From: Prunus persica
Lineage: Eukaryota > Streptophyta > Magnoliopsida > Rosales > Rosaceae
DNA: 64,000 nt
Assembly: GCF_000346465.2 (NCBI RefSeq)
Contig: NC_034009.1
Span: forward strand, 26,663,643 to 26,727,642
Direction of reading: 5' to 3'
Within the stretch, counting starts at the first letter, position 1; every line of letters starts with the position of its first letter. The translations under genes were made by a program, and so were the position numbers. Of this stretch, positions 38,467 through 50,995 are shown one piece after another. The notes below the pieces were generated by a model. The model did not search any database and was not told where the DNA came from. It saw nothing but the letters and a program-made list of their open reading frames with translations.

Positions 38467-41400
38467 GTTATAATTCATAAATGGGTTCTGTTATATTGTA
38501 GTTTTTGGGATCTTATAATGCATGAATTCACGATCCCTTTGCAGAGTAAAATATTAATATTGGGAGACAAAGTCTGATGGTGGTGATGTAAGCAAAAGGA
38601 GTGTGTTTTGGGGCAACAATTGAATGAGCTTTGGATTTTATTGGTGCTGGTGATGGTTCTGGTCTACACTTTATATTGTTGTTTTGTTGATTTTTGAAAA
38701 AGCAGTTCCAAAGATTGATATTGGAGAAGTTGGTATGGAAGCAAAGAATGGCTCAAGATAGATACCAGTGGTCAAAGATTATTGGTGTTGAAATTTGGCC
38801 CATCCCTTTCTCCCCATTAACTAGTGGAATCTCTGCTCTTCCCATCCCCCATCCTTTTTTGAATCCCATTTGATATATTTAAATCTCTCAATGTAATGCA
38901 AAAACCAACAGAATTATTAATTAACAAATGGTGTTGCTTTGTGAAAATGTATAGTGATAATCAGACAATATGAGACAGTATCTAGTAAAGCTCACTCTAA
39001 GGCAGGCATATGATCTTCTTCTTCTTCTCTCCCACCACACAACTTTAGCATATTATTAGTTAATTATTTTATGAGAAAAGGTTGGTATGTATAAACATCG
39101 GCAGCAGAGAATGGCAGGGGATCAATGTAATTTGATATTGTTTTGGAATGTTTGATATTGTATTATAATTCAGATGATGGGCTGCTGCATTGGGTGGATT
39201 GCCTCTTTTGTCTTAAAGAAGCAGAAACACTAAATGCTCCTCAGTTATTTGGTTTTGTTAGAAAGGGTTGGTTATCAGCTTCTCTAGCTCTACTGTGAAT
39301 TTGTGATGAATGTCCAAAAATCTAAATTTCAGTGTTTCTTAGAGTGATGAAATGTCTTATCCACTTAACAAGATGATTTGTTCTCACACTCATATAAAAA
39401 TGGCATCCACATTTCCCAACATGCATGTGTCACAACAATACGGTGAGTTTTAATTCTTTTTCTAGCAAGGCTTTGGTCCATATTTTTCAAAGTGAGAGGT
39501 ACCTTTTGTTTTCTGCACAGTTAATAATTTCAAATACAAAGCCATATTAGGGAGGAGGAACCGAATCTAAGATGAAGGAAACTATACATGATTAGGGTGT
39601 GCCATAAAATCCAGAGGGGAAAAAACTCAAAAAAGTCCAGAGTGGAGGGGTTTTTAGGCTGTGACAGAAGTTGATCAAATGCATGAAAATACTGGGAATT
39701 CTTCACCCTAACATAGAAAAACTCCAAGGCAATCACGTGAAGGCATTGCCAGTGACAATTTTGGGCTATAAAAAAAGCTGTGTGTACAAATCCATAACGA
39801 AAAGGAAAAAGGAAGAGATTAAAGAAAGATATCCCTTTTCTGGGTAGCTTTTGTAACCTTTTCATTGCTGTAAAATTGAGCCTGTATTTCAAAGACAAAA
39901 TATTCTTGGCTCCCACACACACACCACACCCAACTTTTACATGTCATCAGTGTTGCAAAAAGCCATCCCATATATGGTATCAAAAAGTGGTCGTAAACTC
40001 AAACCTGCAATCAAAAGATGGAAGATGCTCTTTCATTCTGGACCGTCCATCACAAGGGAAGGGACCAAATAATCAAAGGTGTAGAGACAGTAGAATATAC
40101 ATCAGATATTGCATTAGGCATGTGCCTCTGCTCTGATAAGAAGGTAAAATTTCTGGTGGAAAAAAAAAGAAATATAATGGTACAAGTTCTTGTTCTTGTA
40201 TATCTTCACAAAGGGTTGAATATAATTAGTTCTTTGAGGGGGAAAAAAATAGGAAAATGAAAACATGCAAACATGATCATTGGTGCTGCTGTGAAAGTCA
40301 GAGAAAGATACCCAATGTATGCTTTTGTACTTGAAAGAATGGAAAATGATTTATCATCACACTCTCTTTGAAGTCTGAAGCTTGGTCAATCTAGTGGACG
40401 ATCCATATGAGGATCCACCTACCGTTATTGTGAGATACAGATGTTCTACACATAATATATAATTCAATCTTTGAAGGGACTTGCAAAGATTTTTTCTCCA
40501 ACGCTCCTTCATAATCATCACCATCCCTTTCACTATCAGCATGCATCAGCATCAAAATTAAAGTGCCATTGGACAACCAAGACACAACTAATATAATATA
40601 ATATTATATATATACTGGTCCATTTATAAGCTGTAAGCAATGTGACATCGTGATGTCTTTAAGGAAAAAAAATTTCTTCTAACGAGAATAGCACCGTTTT
40701 GTTATTTCAAGCCAATAACATATAATGACATGTTAAAAAGTTATCCCACTTGTCAATGTGTTATTGATTTAAAATAACGAAAAATATTATCTTATTATAT
40801 GAGAGTTTCTCTCGTCCTTGAGGGGCCTAATTGATTAATTTCATTATTCACTTTGCAAGTACATGTCATGTCACATGCATTAATTAATTGATTAATAGGC
40901 AACTTTTGTCAATATTACCCGCTTAAGTTGACAATATTATAAATATAGGCTTTGGTTGATGGAAACATGCATGCACAGGATCTTGTGTACTTTTAGGAGA
41001 AGGAATTAGGGGGACAATTAGATTATGCTAATCATTGGATATGATCAATTAATGATAAATTAGTTCTGTTGTTATACATATATAGACAAAGTGTTAACAA
41101 AGGTTAAGTGAGATACATGCATGGATCGCCATGATTGCATTCAATTGAGTGGGGTTTGAAGAGATGATGCTAGCTTCTTTGGCTAACAGAAGGATGAAAG
41201 GGACTAACAATCATAGAGAGATAGAATTGGCATCTAAAGCTCTGCAGTTGAGGACACCATGACTAAGATATGTGGGACACACATGGAGAGATTGGGACTT
41301 GATCAAATCACAGAGAAGCTGCCTCCTCATCCCTTTTCTTCTCAATCACCAAAACCCTCTCTTTTTCTCCCTCATTTGTGCCCACATGGAGACTTATCAA

Positions 41401-43216
41401 ATCAAACACAATTAACCTTCCAATGCATTCTCATGGTAATTAATTCATCTAACAAATCAAAGACAGGTGGAGATTTTATATTCCAAGTGATTACATGTAA
41501 AAAAAAAAAATAAAGGCTGCTCTGCACTGCTACCATCCATCTTGATTAATATTGCTATAGTATTTTTGACTTATTGAAGCTCTCTTTACAGTTGGCATGA
41601 CACACATAAAAACATGGCCATAGTGAAGTGAGATGCTCCTTGTTCTCTACTTTGAAAAAGAAGCAGAACATAAAGATATAATTTTTTTGGCCTACATTAT
41701 GCAGTAACAACAGAAGCATGGATTTTTCTTGAGGTGTTCAAATTGGACTAAATTCTTGTTTTTTCCTATCAAAGTACTATTGACCACTTTTTTTTATTGT
41801 CAATCTTTACAGAACAAACATATACATGATACATGTTTACCTGCATAATTTGCAAACAAGTTTACCAAATGAACAAAGGAACATGGTGCATGTAACTCAA
41901 GAAAGATAAAAAAAGAAAACATGATACATGTTTATAAAAAAATGGTTGCATGTTGAGTTTGTTTGTGGTAGGTGCCTGCCTTGCAGATGCTCTTATCCAG
42001 TTAGGCCGCTAAGTTTGTACTGTGTGGGGCATGGACCAAAGCAACTAAAATATGATCCCACATCCTCCCAAGTCTCAACAATCCCCATTCTAGATTGTCC
42101 ACCTTATGGCCCGTTTCTTTGGACTATATGCTTGGGTAGGTAACAGTCAATTCCCAATCTTCTGAGACTTCGATGATATAGGGTTCACGGCTGACGGAGT
42201 GGTTTAAAATGTAGGGTTTATGGGAGTTTGTATATGCGTTTATAAATAATTGATAGTTTGCGTGTATACGCTTATCATTTTATTTCACTTCAAAGTTAAT
42301 GTTCATATTTTCTTTTGGATTGAAGGAAGTACCATGACATCAATTTCATCATGTACCAATATTTTGATTGTTTTTGAATAATGGTTAAAGCTTCTGTACT
42401 GGTTTCGTGAGAAAACAACATTTAATTATGGAGGAATGGAGATCCAGTGATATGCCACTATCAAAGCCCTCAAAGGGCCCCTCATATTGTACGTTTGCTC
42501 TCTCTCTCTTTGAAGCTTTTTTTTTCTTCCTTTATTTGCGTCTGTCAGTGAAGGAAACAAGGGGGAAGGTAATTGGTACTAGCAGCCAATGGCTTGCACT
42601 GACTTGTCCTTCTCCGTGCCTCTGCTAGTGCTTGCAAATATCAGAACCAAATTTTTTCAGAGACTTAATTATTGATCCTAGAATATTTGAGAATGATGAA
42701 GAATTGAAAGGGTTAATTTATCTTCTTATTGTGCATTTTCCTGGAGTTTTTTCTTAACCAAAGGCAGAAGTTTATTGAATCAAAAAGATGCATGTCCTTA
42801 CCAAGTTTGCCTATATTTGAACACCGACTCAAATGTCCTTTTCTCATTTTATCCTGTCTATTTTCTTTTCCAAGTTCTAGGCAGACAGGGACAATGTCCA
42901 AAAATTACTGCTTTTTTGGCAATCTTGTATTAGACTAATATCAAAAGCTCCAGAACCTAATTTGCTCTTAAAGGGAGATTTTCCGGCCTACTTTACTGAT
43001 GGGCACAGTACAATATGAACTTTAGAGTGTGTGGAATTTTATGCATTAGAGTCAAATTGAGGCAAAATTCATGTGGCTTTTCCTCTCCAAAATAATTGCT
43101 CCCTCCCTCCTTCCCTCCCTCCAATTATTTCAGGTAAGCATTGACATCACCGTATCATCATTGCCAAATGCCTGCAGCAACCCCCACTTCAGTATAGAAA
43201 TGCAACATGGAGAGAC

Positions 43217-43300
43217 ACATGCATACATACATACATACATACATACATACATACATACATACATACATACATGCATACATGCATGCACACATCCATACAT
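43217..43300. repeat. (CATA)n microsatellite
   Basis: About 84 bp of CATA tetranucleotide repeat with CATG interruptions toward the 3' end. Confidence 0.92.
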
Positions 43301-44341
43301 GCATACTACATATGAAGACTGGCATGTTCCAATAGGAGGGCCGAGATCAAATTCATTAAGATTGTAACCTTAAAAAAACAGCCGGAGAAGCAGTGAGTAT
43401 GTTGATGATAAGTAACCCATCAGAGATCGCCAGGGAGCTAAGCTGCAGAGAAGAGCCCCAAAAGTGGTCATTGTCGATTTGTCATTCAAACCAAACTATA
43501 GGACCACCAGATGGAGAACTATGTTCTATTGGTCCACTGCCTAAGCATACAACTGTCTTGCATAAGCTCAACCAGACTCACATTCCTCCTATATGGTAAA
43601 TAGGTTCAAATTTCAACACATAAAGGTTCTCGCATGCTGCTTCTTCTTGTTGTTGGTTTTTGTTTTTTATTTTTTTTTGCCAAAGTTAGAAAGCAGAAGG
43701 GGATTTTTCTTACACACATATTGACAAGATGCCATATAGATGTGAACCTGAGACCACCGATCATCAAATCAATACTATTTTTCATTAGGTTAGACCCCTG
43801 TATGATCAACCCCTGCTGCAAACTAGAACAGTAATGCTCTTAATTTGGCATTAGAAACACAAAAAGAATGATTACTGATCAGATTTAGTACTCCTTACTT
43901 ATAAAATTTGAAAAACATTAGGAATTTTATTTTTACACTTACCAAGTTGGACCATGCAGACGCAGAGAGCTGCCCCTGAGGGTTGATTGTTGCATCTCTG
44001 TGGCCTTCCAATCAGCCCTTCCTACTGCAGGGGGAAGACCCAAAAGTTGGGAAACTAAAAAGGCTTGGAATACTGAGAGTCTGATCGCTAAAGGCTTGGA
44101 TTTACAGACTAGCAGCCGCCTTCATGGTAGCAGGAAAATATTAAACAAGTTCATGGGCCACTCTAGATAAAGGGATAAACTTTCTGGCAAGGAAATAAAC
44201 ATGGTCTCAGTTAAATTTAAACTAAGGCCTCTTGTTGCGAGTGCTTTCATGGGCAAAGCCCAAGAAGAAAAGAAGATGGTCCCACAAACACAATTGCTAT
44301 CTTTCTCTGAGCCACAAAAAAAAAACAGAAAGAAACATCCT

Positions 44342-44351
44342 CATGCCTTAC
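44342..44351. repeat. Left target-site duplication of the MULE
   Basis: CATGCCTTAC, identical to 62687-62696. Length fits Mutator-like insertion (usually 8-11 bp). Confidence 0.85.
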
Positions 44352-44360
44352 CGCTCAGAC

Positions 44361-44387
44361 TATAATGAGTGGAAAGTTATAAGGGGT
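44361..44387 (+). repeat. Left terminal inverted repeat core of the MULE
   Basis: Starts TATAATGAGTGG and ends TTATAAGGGGT. The last 14 bp, AAGTTATAAGGGGT, are immediately repeated at 44388-44401, which the right end does not show. Confidence 0.85.
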
Positions 44388-44847
44388 AAGTTATAAGGGG
44401 TTCACTTTATAGTCATCAGATCAATTCAAGGGCTGGGGAGAATTGAGATAAAGTTTTACAATCGGGTAGATGAGGAACCCAAACCCGAATTTAATATCCA
44501 GCAGGTCCGAAAAAAAAGAAGAAGAGGCAAGTTCGAAGTTTGAACATAAAAAACTCATCGCTCTAAAACACATAGCTCTGAGAAACCACTAAGCTATGAG
44601 AAACGGTTGAAGGCAACGGTTAACGATGGTTGAAGACAATGGTTGAACGCCACTTCGTTCTCCAAACCCTAAAAAAGTATTTATTTTGAGTGGAAGGGGC
44701 AAAGGTGTGGATTCCGAAATAGTGAAGGGGCGAAGCAGTGGAAGGGGAAGGAGAGAAGCCGTATTCGTTGGAAGTGATAGGTTCCATTTGTGGAGCAAAG
44801 CCGCACAAAGACCCCGCACAGACACCTTGCGATTGTTCAATAACCAG

Positions 44848-45630
44848 CATTTGGTGAGTAATTTATGGAATTTGAGTTTAGGGTTAGAGTAACGGTTTTC
44901 CCCAATTTGTACCATCAATGTTGTTGAATTTGGCATCTCTTCTTTGTGCTTCACTTGCATGTTAATTTTTACTTGGGTATATGTTAAAAAACGAATGAAA
45001 ATCAAGTCAATAACATGTCAATAATGATATGAATAAGATAATGGTGTTGAATTGGAGGAGGCCCTCAAAACCTTCCACATTTGAAGCAGTGCATAGTGCA
45101 GATTATCTCTCTGGCGCTAGAATATATATAGTTTTTGAAATAAATATTATTTCCTTTGTTACTAAATTTGCTTGAGAAAAATGAGAACAGATAATAATAA
45201 ACTCATGAATAAAAGTGCAAAGCATTTGATGAGTAATTTATGGAATTTGAGTTTTGGATTAGAATAACGGTTTTCCCCAATTTGTACCATCAATATTGTT
45301 GGATTTGGCATCTCTTCTTTGTGCTTCACTTGCATGTTAATTTTTGCTTGGGTATATGTTAAAAAAAGAATGAAAATCAAGTCAATAACATGTCAATAAC
45401 ATATCAATAACATGTTAATAATGATATGAATAAGTTAATGGTGTTGAATTGGAGGAGGCCTTCAAAACCTTCCACATTTGAAGCAGTGCAGAGTGCAGAT
45501 TACCTCTCTGGCGCTAGAATTTATATATATTTTGAAATAAATATTATTTCATTTGTTACTAAATTTACTTGTGAAAAATGAGAACAGATAATAATAAACT
45601 CATGAATAAAAGTGCAAAGCATTTGAAGAT
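44848..45630. repeat. Tandem duplication inside the MULE (units of 374 and 397 bp)
   Basis: Copy 1 is 44848-45221, copy 2 is 45222-45618, and a third copy starts at 45619 and ends at once. Shared blocks include GTAATTTATGGAATTTGAGTT, CGGTTTTCCCCAATTTGTAC and CTCTCTGGCGCTAGAAT. Copy 2 has extra CAATAACATGT-like repeats. The sequence before copy 1 (44690-44850) resembles a leader exon ending at TTTG|GTGAGT, perhaps for the Ulp1-like gene; that is conjecture. Confidence 0.88.
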
Positions 45631-46122
45631 AAAGGTTGATCTATGATGATTGTGGCTGACTGAAGAAAAAGCTAGAAAGAAAGAAGGATGTGGCAATGGC
45701 TTAGCAAGCAGATAGTAGAGCAGATGCTTTGCTTTGCTTCCTTCCACCATATTTCTTATTTATTTATTTATTTATTTTGTGTTATGTATGAGATGAAAAT
45801 AATTGTCATGTGTGTGAAGTGCAGAATTTGCCTAGATTGCACTCACACTCACTCATGCATCAACCATTGATTATAGTTTGGATCTATAAATAAAACACAT
45901 GAAATTGTTTGTAATTCACAGAATCATTGCATTAATAGGTATTTGCACAAAATTTGTCATATTGCTTTGATGATGTTAAAGCCTGTGATCAGTAATCCCT
46001 ATGCGCATGTACTTTGTAAAATTTGTAATGTGCCTGGTTGACTAGTTGTGTAAATACCAATGTGATTGTGCAAATATGTGGTAGTATATGTGTTCACGTT
46101 ATTTCATCTTGTATTTCAAGAA

Positions 46123-49100
46123 ATGGGATCCAACATGGAGCTGGTATGGCTAGAGTCAGAGGCATATTCGTCACGGGTGAACAACTGCTCACATGCAAAT
46201 TCATCCATAGCTACAATTCGAGCAAAGTTGAGTGCCGAACAATTAGAACAATTCAAGACATCATGCTTTGGCCATCTTCTGAATATAGATAAGATTCAGT
46301 TTAGCGGGCAGATTGTGCATGAGGTTGTGTTGCGTAGAGTAATGGGGTAAGGTGTGAAAGACTTGGATGGACTGAGTTTCTTAATAGGGTGCGAGGTTGC
46401 TCAGTTCACTCGTCAGGATTTCTGCTTGATCACAGGGCTTCTTTTTGGAGAAGTGCCTGAAGTTTCCAGTGGAGAAAGTGATGAAATTAGACTTCAGAAA
46501 AGATATTTTATAGACGAAGGAATTACATGTAATGCTTTAGAAGAAGCATTTTTGAGGTGCATAGAGGAAGATGACATCTACAAGCTAGCTCTTGTTTACT
46601 TTGCTGAGTTAGTGGTTTTGGGAAGGGACAAGCATTTGAACATCAATCTAAATTACCTGACCCTTGTAGAGGACTTGGATGCGTTCAACAGGTATCCGTG
46701 GGGTTTGGTGTCCTTTGACAAAACCCAAGACAATCTATTTTATGCACCAGCAAAGTATGTGAAAAGCTTTGAAAATGAAGAAGGAAGAGGGAAGGGGAAA
46801 AGTAAGGTAACGGGAACAAGCCGGAAAAATGAGAAGGGTAAGAAGGATAAGCATGGTGAAGTGCAAAGGGGTGGCTGGTGTTTTAAAGGTTTCAGGTATG
46901 CTTTTTAGGTACATGGTAATAATGTTTATGTTAGTTATGTTTTGTGGACTTTAAAACTTAAATAATGATTTTTGTCCTGTGAATTGTGTAGATTTGGGTA
47001 TATGAATTAATTCCTAGAATGGCGGACCTGAATTACTGCAAGGTTGTTGATCCGACAGTTGTCCCACGTATTTTGCGATGGAGAACTACTACGTCTGTTC
47101 CCGAGATGAGAAAGTTGAACAATTATTTTTTCCAGAGCAAAGAGGTTTGGTTTGCAACCTTGGAACTATTTATAAGATTCAATGAAATTATGAAGTAGAA
47201 TGATTGAATATGACTCTTGTCTGTATTCTGAAACAGTCAGTTTAGTTGCAGGCGCTATGTCCGAGTGAAGAGGAAATGAGACAACCATATTGGAGTTGGC
47301 CACAGGATCGCCCTGCTGTTGTCTCGGCAAAGTCAATTCCTTCTTCATGTGCTAACCTTGATGAGTTGAACAAGGTGGTAAGCTTGTTGAGGTCCGAGTT
47401 GTTTCAGAGTAAAGCGGGAAAAAGACGTCCTTGAGTTAAAGGTCATACGGATGGAAAAACTTTGTTTAGGTCCTCAGTTTGAGCAGGAAGTAAGGAGGGA
47501 CCTAGCTTTACTGAAAGAGCGGACGAATCGTTGTGCCATCTCACATCTATTTAAGGGAAGTGAGGAAATGGATGACATTTAATAGGATGAAGGGCCAAGT
47601 AACAGAAATGAGGGAAAGGAAAAGGAAGATGAGGGGATTGAAGGGGGTGAAGTGCAAAGAAAACCAAGTGAGGTAGAGGAAGCTCAAAGGAAAAGAAGTG
47701 AGGGAGAGCAAGTGAAAATAAAAAGCAGCAAGGGAGAGGAAGCGTAAAGAAAGAGCAGTGAGGGAGATGATGTGAAAAGAAAAAGTAGTAAGGGGGATGA
47801 ACTGCAAAGAAAAAGCAGTAAGGGAGAGGATCTGCAAAGAAAAAGAAGGGAGGGCAAGGAAGTGAAAATACAAAGAAGTGAGGAAAAGGAAGTGTAAAGA
47901 AACCAATGTGAGGAAGAGGATGATGAAGTTATGTTGCTTGGCGATGACATTGGCGAGAGCACGGAGGGGACAAAGGTTGAGTTTACTCTCGGGGATATTG
48001 ATTTGGATCAACCTATAGCTGTGCTATCTCAGTTGAACGTTTGGTTGAATGATGAAGGTAAAGCTGTGGAACAAGGGGTCCAATTACGGAAGAGGAAGAG
48101 GATCATTCTTATGTGGAAGATCATTGAAGCTAATGAATTGGTTCAAAAAACTCTGCCAGAGACAATCCGACTTCGGATGTTAGACCCAATGAAGGCGATT
48201 CCGCATGATGATATGGTGGAATTGCTGAAACTTTGTTGGGAATGGCGCCATAACCCAAAGTAAGTCCCTTGTTTTTTGAGATAGAAGACATGAGTGTATA
48301 TATTTTTTAATTGTTGTGTTCTAAAACTTTTTTATATTCATAGTTTGATGATGCAATTTGGCAACGTGAAAGCTGAGATTGAATTCTTCGCTTCCCTCGT
48401 CAAAGCTGACGGTTGGTTGAAAGGAGATGTAAATTTAATTGATTATGCATTTATTTTAATGTACATAGATTATGAGATTGATAAGAAAAACATGTGCAGC
48501 ATATTGATTTGGGGTTGTATCTCATCCGGAAGCGACAACAAGAGTTGGAGGAAGTAGAAATATCGGACTGGACAACGACCGATGTATTTTTTATGGTATG
48601 TCATAGGCTTTGACCAAGTGCAGTTAATAATTACAAATTATCCATACTTGCTTTGTGGAGGTGTTTAACCATTGATTGTTTTCTATTTCACAGAATCACA
48701 TTCATACTTGCTTTGCGGATAATAAAGGAAAAAAAGAGCAGGTTGGGTGGAAAATTAGAAACAGTTTACTGAACGTTGTAAATGGCAAGGTTCCGGCGTG
48801 TGTGATGGATTGGCAGAACGCGTATAAGGTGTATGCCCATTGTATGTTGACGAAGTACAAGTATTGGGGTGGCTGTAATGATTGATCTGGTTAAGTGTGA
48901 AATCAAAGTGTACGATTTAAGGGTTTCACTTATTCCAGATGAGATCTTAAAGGAAGAACTCGCCTCGCTTTCAATTACGATTCCAAATCTTCTCAACACC
49001 ATCGACTTTTATGAAGAAGATGTTTACGCAAACGATTGCAGCCGAGATTGGTGGTGTCCGTGGCCAATAGAACGTGTGGATGTTCCACAACAGTCTAATC

Positions 49101-49341
49101 AGTGAGCACAACTTTTTATTTAATTTTATTACTTTAAATTTTCAATTACGTTAGAATGTCATTGGTTGAGTTGATCAAGTTCTTGTTTTGCTTTAGAAGT
49201 GATTATGGCATGTTCGTGTTGAAGTACATTGAGCTTTTGAGCGCTGAGATTCCGTTAGCTACTTGCACCTCGCAGAACTTGCCCTTTTTTCGGTTGAAGT
49301 TGGCTGCAGAGATAGCACGGGGACATGCTTACATGCCATGA
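46123..49341 (+). pseudogene. DUF1985 / Ulp1-like C48 peptidase gene of the MULE, disrupted
   Basis: Plus-strand multi-exon gene. Exons I can follow start at 46123 (to 46908), 46992 (to 47144), 47246, then a long charged segment to about 48260, and further exons from about 48342, 48500, 48694 and 49194 to the stop at 49341. The N-terminus is a DUF1985 domain (SCFGHLLNIDKIQFSGQIVH, LIGCEVAQFTRQDFCLITGL). The C-terminus is a cysteine-peptidase C48 (Ulp1) fold (WVAVMIDL, YDL, YGMFVLKYIELL). Lesions: TAA at 46348; TAG at 46906 where a donor codon CAG would fit; frameshifts near 47416 and 48868; TAA/TAG at about 47579, TAA near 47748 and 47896. The catalytic His and Cys positions both read Tyr (TAT at 48862 and 49204). 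A SUMO-protease role is therefore not expected. Confidence 0.82.
47640..47905 (+). repeat. 30-bp minisatellite encoding a charged decapeptide repeat
   Basis: About eight or nine imperfect units encoding ten residues such as QRKSSKGEDL and KRKSSKGDEL within the Ulp1-like gene. Two units carry a TAA, so the frame is no longer open throughout. Confidence 0.85.
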
Positions 49342-49639
49342 TATTGGTTGAACTTGGTTTAGGTACATGATGATTAAATAGGTTTTGGGAATGTCCAATT
49401 TCAAACTCATGTAAATACACAATAGAGACCCAGGGGTCCTTTTCGAATTCTACCTTTGCTCCTCAATTCTTCTTCATCTTTCTCAATCTTAGTGTATTTT
49501 GGTACATAATTTTAGGTTTAAGTTATTGGACAATAACAATTAGAACCAAAATAGTGGCAAATATTATAGCGGATGCATGTTTTCATTTCGATTAGTGTTA
49601 TACTACGCTACTTTTATTCTCATATTGTGCTAAATGTAT

Positions 49640-49771
49640 ATGGAGCTAGATGCAGAGCATAGACAGAAAAATGAAGAATCTGAAATGAAGATGCTGAGGC
49701 TTGATGAGGAGAAAAGTAAATGGATCTATAAATCTATTGCACGTGGGCTATCTAAATGGATAGGCAGATGA
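49640..49771 (+). CDS. Small charged ORF, 43 aa, uncertain
   Basis: Reads MELDAEHRQKNEESEMKM and ends LSKWIGR. It is rich in Glu and Lys with coiled-coil character. It lies 300 bp downstream of the Ulp1-like stop and could be a remnant exon of a captured gene. No family recognised and no independent sign of expression. Confidence 0.25.
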   Translation: MELDAEHRQKNEESEMKMLRLDEEKSKWIYKSIARGLSKWIGR

Positions 49772-50352
49772 GTTTTTGAAGTTAGACACATGTCATTCCT
49801 ATACATAGAATGTGCATCTAGAGTGTAAAGTTTTTTTGGATTTAATGAAACAAACATCTGTGTAATATTGACCTAACTCCTTCACGATATTTACATAACC
49901 TTAACCAAATTACATTGAATTGGAATTTGAAGACTGCATATGTGAATTGGGATTTGAAGAATGCATATGTGAATGGGGACTGATGACTTTTTAAGTGTAT
50001 TACATCATTGCAAAGTGATATATCATCATTTATGCAAGCCATCATTCCAAATATCAGATCCCAATCTTTAAGCCGTTCAACATGCCTTGACTTAATTGCA
50101 ATTGGTTGCATGTTAATAAGGTAATTTTGTAAGGGGAATAATTGGCTATGGCCTCGCATCCAATGTTTTATTCAACGATGCCCTCTTTATAGAAACACAT
50201 GAAAAAATATCCCCAGGTGCAATGCTATAAAAACTCCCTATTAGTTCCGTACCGCCCCTCGGGTTTGAATCCCTCTCTCCTTTATAATCGGTTAATAAAT
50301 TCGTTGATGTTCTTTATTTTATTGGTTTTGGGCAGCTGAGTAGCATAAAAAT

Positions 50353-50578
50353 AATGTATATTGGTGCGTCTATATTGCATGTCTGTTGCATCTATATTGC
50401 TTCTCTATTGCGTGCATATCTTACATTTATTGCGTGTATTGATTGTTTATTGCTGACGAAGGAAATAAACAACAATACACAGGCAACAGACAAGCAATAT
50501 ACACACAACAGACACGCAATATACACTCAATAGATATGCAATATACACACAATAGACATGCAATATACATCAGTCCCC
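50353..50578. repeat. 22-bp repeat family in inverted arrangement
   Basis: Right arm (about 50465-50578) has units of the type CAATATACACACAATAGACATG. Left arm (about 50353-50450) carries the same family in reverse complement (TATTGCATGTCTGTTG, TATTGCGTG). The two arms could pair as a hairpin. No coding. Confidence 0.75.
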
Positions 50579-50716
50579 AATTACACCAACCATAAGGAAG
50601 TCGTATTGAATAGAAAATTCTACTTAACAGTTGTTCTTCCTACTAAAAGAAAGAATAAGGACCGTTTCCCCTATTAAATCTAACTCCTTAAATCTTACTT
50701 GAGTGGTACTTTTGCC

Positions 50717-50995
50717 CTCAATAAACATGCAATATTGGAGCAATAACATGCGATATACATGCAGTAAACAATCAATAAACCTTCAATAAACATTCAATAT
50801 CGATTCAATAACATGTGAAATACATGCAGTTAACAATCAATAAACTTTCAATAAACATGTAAACAATCAATAAACCTTCAATAAACATTCAATATCGGAG
50901 CAATAACATGCGAAATACATGCAGTAAATAATCAATAAACCTTCAATAAACATTCAATATCATGCTATTTACATGTAGTACACAATAAATAAACT
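50717..50995. repeat. Minisatellite of about 80-bp units rich in CAATAAAC
   Basis: About three imperfect units with ACATGCAGTAAACAATC, AATAAACCTTCAATAAACA and TTCAATATCGGAGCAATAAC in the same order. Lies between the inverted 22-bp family and the GRF gene. Confidence 0.8.

Larger units (their letters stand above)
37161..44341. other. Seven-kb spacer without visible genes
   Basis: No domain-bearing frame on either strand. The longest frame (39530-39922, minus, 130 codons) has no similarity I recognise and no intron or promoter support. Apart from microsatellites nothing structured was seen. The spacer ends at the target-site duplication of the large MULE. Confidence 0.5.

Noticed and set aside
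39530..39922. 130-codon minus-strand frame in the large spacer
   Set aside because: No domain, no splice or promoter support, and aromatic-rich composition typical of AT-rich noncoding DNA.
43217..43300. Regular short repeats that might suggest a CRISPR array
   Set aside because: A simple CATA microsatellite in a plant genome, with no spacers.
44589..45380. Minus-strand frames around the 374-bp duplication
   Set aside because: They repeat with the tandem unit, have no domains, and oppose the likely leader of the Ulp1-like gene.
47547..48011. 154-codon hydrophobic minus-strand frame that looks like a membrane repeat protein
   Set aside because: It is the antisense of the Lys/Glu-coding 30-bp minisatellite in the Ulp1-like gene.
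50235..50280. GGGTTTGAATCCC, another tRNA B-box-like motif
   Set aside because: No A-box at the right distance and no tail or flanking repeats; probably chance or a tiny relic.
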